Part shown: piece after piece, positions 18,572 through 27,266 of the stretch
Position numbering within the stretch: position 1 is the stretch's first letter
How the letters are laid out: the number at the start of each line of letters is the position of its first letter
From: Skermanella rosea
GTDB lineage: Bacteria; Pseudomonadota; Alphaproteobacteria; Azospirillales; Azospirillaceae
DNA: 64,000 bases
Assembly: GCF_016806835.2 (NCBI RefSeq)
Contig: NZ_CP086111.1
Coordinates: 5,139,471 to 5,203,470, forward strand
Reading direction: 5' to 3'
Made by a program: the position numbers and the translations under genes
The notes under the pieces: model-generated
Database searches by the model: none
What the model was told of the DNA's origin: nothing
Seen by the model: only the letters and a program-made list of their open reading frames with translations

Positions 18572-21054
18572 CCATGACCGACGGCCCGCCGAAGGGGCGG
18601 CGGCGAACCGGCCCGTCCCTCCAGGTCCTGTCGCCCCTGGCCGGAGCCGCGATCTTCGCCGGCGCGACCATCGGGCTGGTGATCGTTCTGCTGGTCGTCG
18701 GTCTTTGGAAGGACCGCTCGGACCGGCTGGCCCAGGTCCGGTCGGACGCGGAGACCCGGGCGATCCTGCTGGCCCAGCATGCCGACGGAGTCCTGCGCCA
18801 GGTCGACATCGCCCTCGCCGCCGCCGCGTTCAACCTGGAGGAGCGCGACCCGGAGGGGACCCGGCCGGAGCCCCGCGATCCCCTCCAGCGCTTCATGGCC
18901 CGCCACCTGCCGACCGGCGGCTGCCTGGTGATCTTCGGTCCCGACGGCGGCATCCGCTCCTCCGCCTGCCCGAGGTCGGCCGACCTCGCGCTCGACGACG
19001 CCACGCTGCGGGACCATGCCGGCGGCCGGATCACCGGCAGCATGGGCCACGACCATGTGCTGGGGCTGATCGCCCTCCGGCGTTCGATACTCGACCGGCG
19101 GGGGCGCTTCCTGGGCATCGCCCAGGCGAGCTTCCAGGCGGTGGCGCTGCTCGGCTACGGCCACACCGCCGGCGTCGAGCAGGTGGAGATCCTGGCGCTG
19201 CCCGACGGCGACATCGTGGTCGGGCCCTCCGACATGTTCGCCGGGCAGCGGCAGGACGTCGCGGTCGACGCCGTCGCCCTGATCGGCAGCGGAAGGCGGG
19301 ATGCCGGCGCCATCCAGGTCGCCGAACGGGACGGTCTGATCGCGGCGGCGGTCCAGGCCCGCGTCCTGCCGCTCCTGGCGGTCGCGGCGACCCGGACGGG
19401 GGAGATGATGGCCGCCTGGTGGCGCACCGTGACGATCGCTGCCCTGATCGTGGGCATCCTGGCCGCCGGCGCGCTGCTGCTGCTGGCCCGGCTGTTCCAC
19501 ATCGAGCGGTCGCGGTCGGACGCCTTCTCCGAACTGCGGCTCAAGGACCACGCCCTGGCCCAGTCGAGCAACGGCATCCTGATCTGCCGGGCCGTCACCG
19601 ACACCCCGATCGCCTGGGTCAACCACGCTTTCGAGCGGAACACCGGCTACGCGTCCGCCGAAGTGGTCGGCAGGAATCCCCGCTTCATGCACGGGGCGGA
19701 AATAGCGCAGCCGGCGCTGGAGGAGATCCGCCGGGCGCTGCGCGACAGCAGTCCCGTGGTCGCGACGGTGCGCAACTTCCGCAAGGACGGGTCGCTGTTC
19801 TACAACCAGGTCAGCATCGCGCCGGTCTGCGACGACGACGGCCGGCTGACCCACTTCATCGGCATCCAGCACGACGTGACCGACCGCATCCTGGCCGAAC
19901 GGGCGCTGGAGGACCGCGCCCGGTTCGAGCACACCCTGCTCGACACCATTCCCCTGCCGGTCTTCTTCAAGGACATGGACGGCGTCTATCTCGGCGCCAA
20001 CCGGGCGTTCGAGCAGGCCCTCGGCCTGGAACGGGGCGGCATCCGCGGACTGCGCGTCACCGACCTCGCCGATCCCGAGACCGCCGAGGTCTATGCCGAG
20101 GTCGACCGCGACCTGCGCCTGCACGGCGGCTCCCGGACCTTCGAGACCAAGGTCCGCCACGCCGACGGCAGCCTCCGCGCCGCCGTCATCAGCAAGGCCG
20201 TGTTCCTCAACGCCGCCTCCCAGCGGGCCGGGATCGTCGGCGTGTTCAGCGACATCGACGAGATCAGGCGGCGCGAGGCCGAACTGGCGAACCTGGTCGA
20301 CCAGCGCGACCGGGAGCGGGCCCGCGCCGAGGAGGCGAACCGGGCGAAGTCCAACTTCCTGGCCTGCATGAGCCACGAGCTGCGGACGCCGCTCAACGCG
20401 ATCCTGGGCTTTTCCGAGATCATCCGGGAACGCAGCTTCGGCGACGACCTCGACCGCTACGCCGAATATGCCGGCGACATCCACGCCAGCGGCGAGCATC
20501 TCCTGTCGCTGATCAACGACATCCTGGACCTGTCCAAGATCGAGGCCGGCAAGCTCGACCTCGCCCCGCACCCCCTCGCGATCGGCCCGGTGGTGAACTC
20601 GGTGATCAAGCTGGTGCGCCAGCGCGCGGAGGATCACGGCCACTCGCTCCATGTCGATCTCGGCGACGCCGAGGACGAGCCGCTCTACGCGGACGAGCGG
20701 GCGGTCAAGCAGATCCTGTTCAATCTCCTGTCCAACGCCATCAAGTTCACCCCGGACCGCGGCAGGATCGACTTGGCCTGCCGGCTGGAAGCGGGAAGCC
20801 GCGTGGAGCTGTCCGTCTCCGATACCGGCATCGGCATCCCCGCCGACCGCCTGCTGACGGTGCTCCAGCCGTTCGAACGGATCGACAGCGCCTATACCCG
20901 CGGGCAGGAGGGGACGGGGCTGGGGCTGTCGCTGGTCGACGCCCTGGTCAAGGGGCATGGCGGCACCCTGGCCATCGACAGCACCGTCGACGTGGGGACC
21001 CGCGTCCGCATAACGCTGCCGACCGTCAAGCAAACCTCCGGCATGGCCGCGTGA
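18568..21054 (+). CDS. Membrane sensor histidine kinase (periplasmic Cache-like domain, two PAS, HisKA, HATPase_c)
   Basis: 828 residues from ATG 18568, overlapping the TRAP-binding protein stop. Membrane helices at about 21-48 and 287-312 enclose a ~235-residue periplasmic domain of dCache/PDC type. PAS1 (~330-450) is LOV-like: WVNHAFERNTGYASAEVVGR then NPRFMHG, FRKDGSLFYNQ and IGIQHDVT. The position of the photo-active Cys is Pro371, so no light adduct can form. PAS2 is at ~455-580. HisKA: FLACMSHELRTPLNAILGF, with the phospho-acceptor His603. HATPase N box NAIKFTPDRG, G box DTGIGIPADR, then GTGLGLSL. It has no receiver and no adjacent response regulator. Likely activated by the upstream binding protein at the outer domain. 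Confidence 0.88.
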   Translation: MTMTDGPPKGRRRTGPSLQVLSPLAGAAIFAGATIGLVIVLLVVGLWKDRSDRLAQVRSDAETRAILLAQHADGVLRQVDIALAAAAFNLEERDPEGTRPEPRDPLQRFMARHLPTGGCLVIFGPDGGIRSSACPRSADLALDDATLRDHAGGRITGSMGHDHVLGLIALRRSILDRRGRFLGIAQASFQAVALLGYGHTAGVEQVEILALPDGDIVVGPSDMFAGQRQDVAVDAVALIGSGRRDAGAIQVAERDGLIAAAVQARVLPLLAVAATRTGEMMAAWWRTVTIAALIVGILAAGALLLLARLFHIERSRSDAFSELRLKDHALAQSSNGILICRAVTDTPIAWVNHAFERNTGYASAEVVGRNPRFMHGAEIAQPALEEIRRALRDSSPVVATVRNFRKDGSLFYNQVSIAPVCDDDGRLTHFIGIQHDVTDRILAERALEDRARFEHTLLDTIPLPVFFKDMDGVYLGANRAFEQALGLERGGIRGLRVTDLADPETAEVYAEVDRDLRLHGGSRTFETKVRHADGSLRAAVISKAVFLNAASQRAGIVGVFSDIDEIRRREAELANLVDQRDRERARAEEANRAKSNFLACMSHELRTPLNAILGFSEIIRERSFGDDLDRYAEYAGDIHASGEHLLSLINDILDLSKIEAGKLDLAPHPLAIGPVVNSVIKLVRQRAEDHGHSLHVDLGDAEDEPLYADERAVKQILFNLLSNAIKFTPDRGRIDLACRLEAGSRVELSVSDTGIGIPADRLLTVLQPFERIDSAYTRGQEGTGLGLSLVDALVKGHGGTLAIDSTVDVGTRVRITLPTVKQTSGMAA

Positions 21055-21174
21055 CGAAATGCGGCGGCCCGCCTACCCTCAACGGATAGTCGCACCCCGA
21101 ACGCGCCTGTGATAAATAGAAGACGCCCGGCGCGATGCCGGGATCGGGAACCAAGCGAATAGGGTCAGCGGATC

Positions 21175-21387
21175 ATGTCCATGGGACTGTCGGACATCGG
21201 CAAGGCGATGAGCCCGGTCAGGGCCAGCTATCAGGCGCGCGTACAGTCGCAGAACGCGGTGACCGAGGAAGTCGTCCAGAAGAACGAAAGCCGGCAGAAC
21301 CAGACGCCGCAACTGATGGGCTCCTCGTTCGAGATCTCGAACCAGGGGCTGCGCAGCCGAGGCGGCCGGATCGACATCCAGGTCTGA
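21175..21387 (+). CDS. Hypothetical protein, 70 residues
   Basis: MSMGLSDIGKAMSPVRASYQ, then ARVQSQNAVTEEVVQKNESR, ending LRSRGGRIDIQV. Polar, Gln/Ser-rich, no membrane helix, helical with some coiled-coil character. A second ATG at 21181 is a possible start. No family recognised. Single gene between the kinase and the convergent acyltransferase. Coding composition is plausible, moderately confident. Confidence 0.5.
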   Translation: MSMGLSDIGKAMSPVRASYQARVQSQNAVTEEVVQKNESRQNQTPQLMGSSFEISNQGLRSRGGRIDIQV

Positions 21388-21458
21388 CCGGCCTCCCTCC
21401 CCGCCCCGTCCTCGCGGGGGGGGGCGCCCGTCATCCCCGCCAGGTCATCGCCATCACG

Positions 21459-22559
21459 TCATTTGGCGTTCCTCAGATGCACGCCGCGCATCAGGTGCGC
21501 CGAACCGTCGCGCCTATCGGCGTTCCGGGGGTTCTTCCGGGTACGTTTCGGCCACGAGAACAGCCAATGCAGGCCCAGCCGGTTGATCACCTCGATGGCC
21601 ACCAGGGTCCCGGCGAAGCCGATGGCCCCGAGCAGGGCGAACAGCACCATTCCCTGGTCCTCCGGAACGGCCTTTCTCAGCATCACCACCGCGATCGCCA
21701 GGATGATCCAGTGCAGGATATAGGCCGGCAGCGAGTTCCGGCCGATATGGCGGAACAGCGCCGCGAACGGCTTGTCGCCGATCCGCCCGGCCAGCAGGAT
21801 CATGATGCCGATGCCGCCCACGGCGAGCGGGATGCTGGGGATCCGGTAGCGGAGATCGGTTTCCAGAAGCAGGACGGTGGCCGGCATGCCGAGGGTCAGC
21901 ACGGTCATGACGGCGACCACCCTGCGGTCGGCCAGCAGCCGGGAGATCAGGTCCTCCCGCTGGACGGCGTAGTCGCCGAGCGCGAAGAACCCGAGCAGGA
22001 AGAAGAACCGGTCGAGGTACCAGAAGTCGACCAACCCCGACGCCGCCAGGGCCACCGCCGCGATGACCAGCCGCGAGACCCGCTGGAGCGCCAGCACGAT
22101 CAGGTAGAACAGGAACAGGTTGTGGAGGAACCACATGTGCCCCTGCGGCGCATAGGGGATCATCAGCAGTTCGCTCCAGGAATGGGGCGTGCCGGAGAAC
22201 GGGGCCGCGACCACCCAGAGGGAGACGTAGACCGTCGACCACAGGACATAGGGATAGAGGATGTTCCTCGTCTTTCCCGACAGGTAATCCTGGGCGCCCT
22301 TGCGCAGCGACGGGCTGAGCAGCATGCCCGACAGGAAGACCATCAGCGGCATGCGCAGCGGATTGAAGATGAGCGACAGGGTCGCGATCCATTCGGGAAC
22401 GCTGTCGGAATTCAGCGTGGCGTGATAGAGCGCATGGTCGAAGATGACGAGGATGATCGCCATCCCTCGCAACGTATCCATCCAGCCGATCCGGGCTTTG
22501 CTTCCGGACGGCCTGCCCACGCCGTGTTCCGTTGAATCGGAAGTTGGCAGCAATACCAT
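21459..22559 (-). CDS. Acyltransferase 3 family membrane protein
   Basis: 366 residues, about ten membrane helices. Family hallmarks: WMDTLRGMAIILVIFDHALY at the start, with the R and H of the acyltransferase-3 motif, and LLMIPYAPQGHMWFLHNLFL. Such enzymes move acetyl or other acyl groups onto surface sugars, lipopolysaccharide, exopolysaccharide or peptidoglycan at the inner membrane. The short N-terminal cytoplasmic segment (~25 residues) may be shortened by a later start. No glycan gene cluster is adjacent, so the substrate is open. Confidence 0.85.
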   Translation of the reverse strand: MVLLPTSDSTEHGVGRPSGSKARIGWMDTLRGMAIILVIFDHALYHATLNSDSVPEWIATLSLIFNPLRMPLMVFLSGMLLSPSLRKGAQDYLSGKTRNILYPYVLWSTVYVSLWVVAAPFSGTPHSWSELLMIPYAPQGHMWFLHNLFLFYLIVLALQRVSRLVIAAVALAASGLVDFWYLDRFFFLLGFFALGDYAVQREDLISRLLADRRVVAVMTVLTLGMPATVLLLETDLRYRIPSIPLAVGGIGIMILLAGRIGDKPFAALFRHIGRNSLPAYILHWIILAIAVVMLRKAVPEDQGMVLFALLGAIGFAGTLVAIEVINRLGLHWLFSWPKRTRKNPRNADRRDGSAHLMRGVHLRNAK

Positions 22560-22916
22560 AAAGTGATCTCACGATAGCCGGGATCTGGCGCGTGTCGCAT
22601 GGACACCGCAGAGACACGGACTCCCCGGGCCGGGGTCCGTTTCAGTGAAAGCCGGGTATCGTGGGGATCAGGGCGGTGACGACTTGACGCAGCGCTGGCC
22701 CCGGACGGCCATGATGGTGCCGCCGTCGCGGCGCGCCGTCGGGATGAAGCCGAGCAGGACCGCCGCTATCCGGACCAGCACGACGGAAACCTCGACGCCG
22801 CCGCGGGCGTCTTGTCGGGCACTCCAGGGTGCGGTCGTTGTCTGAAGGATGGTTGTCCACATGCCGTCCTCGCATTCCGGCATGGTCGCCGCGGATGCTC
22901 AGTAATCCTGAACGTC
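22560..22916. other. Intergenic region with an uncertain 71-codon frame
   Basis: About 357 bp between two minus-strand genes. A minus-strand frame at 22668-22883 (71 codons) contains a hydrophobic stretch VSVVLVRIAAVLLGFIP, but has no clear ribosome-binding site and no recognisable homology. It is recorded as possible only, and nothing else is seen. Confidence 0.3.
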
Positions 22917-24167
22917 CTATCCGGCGCCTTGTTGCCGGCGAAGCAGGAGTTTGTTCATCCCGTTCAGAACCGTATACAAGTCGTCGAATTGTGCAAGGAA
23001 CGCCGTAATGGTCAAGCTTCCTTCAACTTTCCCAAGTGCTTCATAGAGCTTACCCACGCTGGTACGGCCGTCGATCCGGGCCAGCAGCGGCCCGGCCAGG
23101 CGGGGCATCGGAAGGTTCACCGGCATCCCGCCGAGGTCGGCGCGCAGTCCGGCGCCGGGCTTGAGGCCGCGGGCGATGGCGGCGCCGTCGAGGTCCCGCA
23201 GCACCGGCACCATGTCCAGGTCGCCGGGCGCGGCGACGGCGTCCGCGGCATCCTCCGGCCGCACCAGGTAGCACACGTGCTTCGCCATGCTGCCCGACAG
23301 CTGCTCGGCCAGGGCGGCCCGCGCCACCGTGCCGAGCCCGTCAAGGCGCCGGCGGACGCGGGGATCGGTGATGTAGCGCGCGGGATCGTAGCGCGCCGGC
23401 TCGATGAAGGCGGTGATGGCGAGTCCGCAGTCCGACGCCAGCTCCGCCAGTTCCGGCACCGTGTAGGCCCGGTCGCGGCTGTGCAGCAGCAGATCGTAGA
23501 GGCCGGCGTCGGATTCCTGGTGGTCGCCGATGAAGGGGTTGCGCTTCAGCCAGTTGGTCGGCGGCAGGGTCTTCAGCAGGCGCTTGGCCAGGTCGATCCG
23601 CTCCGGGTCGGGCAACCCGTCCGCCAGGGTCCGCAGGGCGTCCTGAAGCGGGTAGACCCCCGTCCGCCCGAAGGTGCCGTAGACCATCAGCCCGATGCCG
23701 CCGCCGGGCGCCAGGGCGGACAGCAGCGACCGGAGCCCCGCCGCCGGGTCCTCCAGATGGTGCAGGACGCCGCAGCAGTCGATGTAGTCGAAGCTCCCCA
23801 GCCCTTCCAGGTCGAGCAGCGACCCGCTCCGGAAGCGGATGCCGGTCAGTCCCCGCGCCTCGGCGCGCCGTTCCGCGATGGCGCGCGACGCGTCGGACAG
23901 GTCGAGATAGGTGATCTCGGCCGCCAGCCCGGCGTCGGCCGCCTGCTGGGCCAGCATGATCGTGCCGTCGCCGGTCCCGCCGCCGGCGAACAGCACGCGG
24001 AACGGCGCCGCCCCGCCGGAGCTCCCGCCGAGACGGCCGCCGAAGACATAGTGGTTCACCTCGTCCAGGTGCCCCGGCGACCCGGTCAGCAGGCGTTTGG
24101 CCTCGTCGCGGGGATCACGCGCGGGATAGGGATAGGATTCGTACTGGGCGCGCAGGCGGTCGGACAT
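22917..24167 (-). CDS. Class I SAM-dependent methyltransferase
   Basis: 416 residues. Motif I reads VLFAGGGTGDGTIML (residues ~58-72), followed by an acidic motif II (ITYLDLSDASR) and a post-motif DYIDCCGVLHHLEDP. The N-terminal MSDRLRAQYESYPYPARDP resembles methyltransferases that recognise YxxYPY-type starts. The C-terminal ~130 residues after 290 are a separate domain (TSVGKLYEALGKVEGSLTIT at the end), perhaps winged-helix-like. It is 25 nt downstream of the quinone reductase gene on the same strand and may be cotranscribed. Substrate unknown. Confidence 0.8.
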   Translation of the reverse strand: MSDRLRAQYESYPYPARDPRDEAKRLLTGSPGHLDEVNHYVFGGRLGGSSGGAAPFRVLFAGGGTGDGTIMLAQQAADAGLAAEITYLDLSDASRAIAERRAEARGLTGIRFRSGSLLDLEGLGSFDYIDCCGVLHHLEDPAAGLRSLLSALAPGGGIGLMVYGTFGRTGVYPLQDALRTLADGLPDPERIDLAKRLLKTLPPTNWLKRNPFIGDHQESDAGLYDLLLHSRDRAYTVPELAELASDCGLAITAFIEPARYDPARYITDPRVRRRLDGLGTVARAALAEQLSGSMAKHVCYLVRPEDAADAVAAPGDLDMVPVLRDLDGAAIARGLKPGAGLRADLGGMPVNLPMPRLAGPLLARIDGRTSVGKLYEALGKVEGSLTITAFLAQFDDLYTVLNGMNKLLLRRQQGAG

Positions 24168-24192
24168 GACTGTGATTCCAAGCGGATCCGGA

Positions 24193-25182
24193 TCAGCCCT
24201 GCCCGGGGATCGAGAGCACCACCTTGCCGGTCGAGCGCCGCTCGATCAGCAGCCGCAGCGCCTCCCCATGGTCCCCGATCGGCAGCCGATGCGAGATATG
24301 CGGCCGGATCCGGCCCTCCTCGAACCAACGGAACAGGGTGCGGAAGCTCTCGGCGACGGTGGCGGGTGCATGCTGGCGATAGGCACCCCAGTGGACGCCG
24401 ACCGCGGCGCAGTTCTTCACCAGCAGGATGTTGGCCGGGATCTGCGGGATGCGCCCCTCGGCGAACCCGATCACCAGCAGCCGCCCGCCCCAGGCGATGC
24501 AGCGCAGGCTGGCGTCGAACACGTCTCCCCCGACCGGATCGAAGATCACGTCGGCTCCGGCCCCGCCGGTCAGCTCCTTGACCCTGGCGCGGATATCCTC
24601 GGTGCGATAGTCGATCAGGTGGTCGGCGCCGCGGCCGGACGCCACCTCCAGCTTCTCGGCCGATCCGGCGGAGGCGATCACGGTGGCGCCCATCGCCTTG
24701 CCGATCTCGACGGCGGTCAGCCCGACGCCCCCGGCGGCCCCGTGGACCACCAGCGTCTCGCCCGGCTTCAGCCCGGCGCGCTCCCACAAGGCCACGTGCG
24801 AGGTGCCGTAGGCGATGGGGAAGCCGGCCGCCGTCTCGAAATCCATGGAGTCCGGGATGGGGAACACGTCGGCGGCCCGCGCCACGGCCCGCTCGGCATA
24901 GCCCCCGTGGTCGAGCAGCGCCATCACCCGGTCGCCCGTCCGGACCGAGGTCACGCCGGGACCGGTCTCCTCGACGACCCCTGCGACCTCCAGCCCCGGC
25001 GAGAACGGGAATTCCGGCTTGACCTGGTACTTGCCGCGGATCATCAGCGTGTCGGCGAAATTGATGCCCGCCGCCCTGACGGCGATCCTGACCTGGCCCG
25101 CCCCCGGCGCCCCGGGCTCCGCGACCTCTTCCAGGACCAGGCTCTCCGGCCCGCCCCACTCCCGGCACACCACGGCACGCAT
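24193..25182 (-). CDS. NADPH:quinone oxidoreductase, medium-chain dehydrogenase family
   Basis: 329 residues, zinc-free QOR-type MDR. N-terminal GroES-like domain: EVAEPGAPGAGQVRIAVRAA and FADTLMIRGKYQVKPEFPFS. Rossmann domain with the AAGGVGLTAVEIGKAMGA NADP-binding motif (~149-166) and DHLIDYRTEDIR. No zinc-ligand cysteines (CxxGxD) or structural zinc lobe are visible. It probably reduces quinones or enals with NADPH. Start 25182 (MRAVVCREWGG). Precedes the methyltransferase on the same strand. Confidence 0.86.
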   Translation of the reverse strand: MRAVVCREWGGPESLVLEEVAEPGAPGAGQVRIAVRAAGINFADTLMIRGKYQVKPEFPFSPGLEVAGVVEETGPGVTSVRTGDRVMALLDHGGYAERAVARAADVFPIPDSMDFETAAGFPIAYGTSHVALWERAGLKPGETLVVHGAAGGVGLTAVEIGKAMGATVIASAGSAEKLEVASGRGADHLIDYRTEDIRARVKELTGGAGADVIFDPVGGDVFDASLRCIAWGGRLLVIGFAEGRIPQIPANILLVKNCAAVGVHWGAYRQHAPATVAESFRTLFRWFEEGRIRPHISHRLPIGDHGEALRLLIERRSTGKVVLSIPGQG

Positions 25183-25264
25183 CGGCTCCCCTCCTCGATC
25201 CTTCTTCCGCGGCCGGACTATATAGCCCCCGTCCGGCCGGGCCAACCTCAGTCGGGACCAGGCC

Positions 25265-26368
25265 TTACCCGGGCCAGCCGGCCGCCGGACGGACCTCGCC
25301 CACCGCCAGGCCGACGCGGTTGGCGATTTCCGGGTGGGTCACCGCCGCCAGCTCCTGCCAGCGCGCCTCGGTCAGCACCTTGCACTGGCGCAGCAGGGCG
25401 GCCATGGCGACGCCGGCGGCGCGGGTGGCGCCGTCCTCGATCTTGACCGCGATGCCCAGGCCCAGGCCGGGCAGGACGGCGCACATCACGCCCTCGGCCC
25501 CGATCTTGACCAGCGCCTCGCCGCCGGTCGCCTCCATCATGCGGGTGTCGAAGGTGCCGCGCCCGCCGACCAGATAGGGATGGGTCCCCCAGGCGCGCCG
25601 GATGCGGGCGACCGCCTCGGCCCTGCGGTCCGGCAGTTCGCGCGGGTCGGCCATCCGGGCCATCGCCAGCGCGAGCGACCCCAGCGGGATCGCGATGGTC
25701 GGGATACCGCAGCCGTCGACGCCCCAGGGCGCCGCCGACAGGTCGCGCGCCGTCATCTGCTCCAGGACGCCCAGGATGCGCTGCTGCACCGGGTGGTCGA
25801 AGCGGATATAGCCCTTGGTCGGCTCGCCCTTGTGCCGGGCGGTCGAGAGCATGCCGGCATGCTTGCCGGAGCAGTTGTTGTGGACCGTGCCCGGCGCCTC
25901 GCCCGCGCGGATCAGGGCGTGGGCGGTCTCCTCGTCATAGGGCAGGTGGGTGCCGCACTCCAGGTCGGCCGGGCCGCAGCCGATCCGCTCCAGCCAGGCG
26001 GCGACCAGCCTGGTATGGCGCTGCTCGCCGTTGTGGGAGGCGCAGGCCAGCGCCAGTTCCTCGTCAGAAACGCCGAACGCCTCGGCGGCGCCGCTCTCGA
26101 CCAGCGGGATCGCCTGGAGCGACTTGATCGCGGACCGGGCATAGATCGGCTTCTCGAAGTCGCCCCAGTGGGCGACCACGTGGCCCTCGGCATCGACCAC
26201 GGCCGCGATGCCGCGGTGGCGGGACTCGACGATGCCGCCGCGCGTCACCTCGACCAGGACCGGCGTCTCGGCGGCGCCCAGCTCGGCATGCCCTTCCAGG
26301 GATCCGGACACGTCTTGTCCATGGGTATGGCCCTGTCCGCAACAGGCGTGGCCGTGGTGATCGCTCAT
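25265..26368 (-). CDS. Asparaginase-family protein (AnsA/thermolabile type II) with His/Cys N-terminal extension
   Basis: 367 residues. The family (bacterial thermolabile L-asparaginase, PF06089) features: VEVTRGGIVESRHRG, the ACASHNGEQRHT active-site region, VHNNCSGKHAGML and the conserved GVDGCGIPTIAIPL. It hydrolyses L-asparagine to aspartate and ammonia, probably in the cytoplasm. The first ~18 residues before the domain are MSDHHGHACCGQGHTHGQD, a metal-chelator-like segment. The start at 26368 lies 74 nt from the divergent RNA methyltransferase start. Confidence 0.84.
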   Translation of the reverse strand: MSDHHGHACCGQGHTHGQDVSGSLEGHAELGAAETPVLVEVTRGGIVESRHRGIAAVVDAEGHVVAHWGDFEKPIYARSAIKSLQAIPLVESGAAEAFGVSDEELALACASHNGEQRHTRLVAAWLERIGCGPADLECGTHLPYDEETAHALIRAGEAPGTVHNNCSGKHAGMLSTARHKGEPTKGYIRFDHPVQQRILGVLEQMTARDLSAAPWGVDGCGIPTIAIPLGSLALAMARMADPRELPDRRAEAVARIRRAWGTHPYLVGGRGTFDTRMMEATGGEALVKIGAEGVMCAVLPGLGLGIAVKIEDGATRAAGVAMAALLRQCKVLTEARWQELAAVTHPEIANRVGLAVGEVRPAAGWPG

Positions 26369-26441
26369 GGGAATTCCATCCGACGGTGCTTCAGAACGCG
26401 TGATACTTGCCCCGGCGAAGGCGCCGGTGCAAGGTGCGCTC

Positions 26442-26975
26442 ATGCGTGGATATTTTGCAATCGGGGTAGAGGGCGTCAGCAAGGCCTTCAACGTGGGCAA
26501 CCTCGTCAGGTCGGCCCATGCCTTCGGCGCCAGTTTCGCCTTCACCATCGACGCCCGGCTGGACAAGCGCCAGCTCCGCGTCTCCGACACCTCCGATGCC
26601 GGCGGCCACCTGCCGCTCTACCACTATCCCGACCTGGGATCGCTGGAGCTGCCCCAGGGCTGCGCCCTGGTCGGCGTCGAGCTGCTGGACTGCTCGATCG
26701 ACCTGCCCAGCTTCCGCCACCCGCTCCGCGCCGCCTACGTGTTCGGCCCCGAGCGCGGAAACCTGTCGCCCGAACTGGTCGAGCGCTGCGAGTTCGTGGT
26801 CAAGATCCCGACCCGCTTCTGCATCAATGTCGGCGTCGCCGGCGCCCTCGTGATGTACGACCGCATGATCAGCCTGGGCCGCTTCGCCGAGCGCCCCGTC
26901 CGCGCCGGCGGCCCGACCGAGGCGGTCCCCGAACACGTCCACGGCAAGCAGATCTACCGGACCCGCAAGGAATAG
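26442..26975 (+). CDS. SpoU/TrmH-family RNA 2'-O-methyltransferase
   Basis: 177 residues. SPOUT fold motifs: motif 1 VEGVSKAFNVGNLVRSAHAF, motif 2 YVFGPERGNLSPELVERCEF and motif 3 IPTRFCINVGVAGALVMYDR. The catalytic Asn and Arg of motif 1 are present (NVGNLVRSA). It methylates a ribose in tRNA or rRNA; the exact site is unknown, and the short length fits a TrmL/TrmH-like stand-alone enzyme. Start at 26442 has AAGGTG at about 6 nt. The palindromic CAGATG repeat follows directly after the stop. Confidence 0.85.
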   Translation: MRGYFAIGVEGVSKAFNVGNLVRSAHAFGASFAFTIDARLDKRQLRVSDTSDAGGHLPLYHYPDLGSLELPQGCALVGVELLDCSIDLPSFRHPLRAAYVFGPERGNLSPELVERCEFVVKIPTRFCINVGVAGALVMYDRMISLGRFAERPVRAGGPTEAVPEHVHGKQIYRTRKE

Positions 26976-27088
26976 GGCCGCAGATGGACTCAGATGAACA
27001 CAGATGGGTTCCGGCCTCGGGCATGCTCGCGGCCCGCCGGCGCTGATCCAGGATTCTTATCTGCGTGCATCTGCGTTCATCTGCGGCC
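26976..27088. repeat. Long imperfect palindromic repeat built from CAGATG units
   Basis: The left arm (26976-27010) and right arm (27054-27088) are about 35 nt each and about 80 percent identical as reverse complements (GGCCGCAGATG...). Each arm contains three CAGATG units spaced 10 bp apart. It begins one nt after the TrmH stop, so it may act as a 3' hairpin, and it is of the type dispersed in many bacterial genomes. It is followed at once by the Rpn-like fragment. Confidence 0.65.
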
Positions 27089-27092
27089 AAGA

Positions 27093-27251
27093 ATGGAAAG
27101 CCCGCCCCGCGTCATCGTGCCGGAGGAGGCCGAGCGCCGCATCCGGGCGGCGACGGTCGCCGACCTCGACCGCTGGTTCGACGCCGTCCTCGACGCGCCC
27201 GACCTCACCGCCGACGGTCTCGACGCCATCCTGGCGGCACCGCGCCACTGA
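27093..27251 (+). pseudogene. Fragment resembling the C-terminal tail of Rpn/DUF4351-type proteins
   Basis: 52 codons: PEEAERRIRAATVADLDRWF then DAVLDAPDLTADGL. This strongly resembles the short C-terminal helical tail (EEAERRIRxA...LDRWLDRVLDAP) that ends many Rpn-family and DUF4351 proteins. The rest of the gene is missing and no ribosome-binding site is seen. Its position next to the CAGATG palindrome suggests a decayed element. It could also be a stand-alone small protein, less likely. Confidence 0.5.
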
Positions 27252-27266
27252 TCTCCGGCCCGGCGG

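Noticed and set aside
22668-22883. 71-codon minus-strand frame with a hydrophobic stretch
   Set aside because: No good ribosome-binding site and no clear homologue; kept only as an uncertain possibility.
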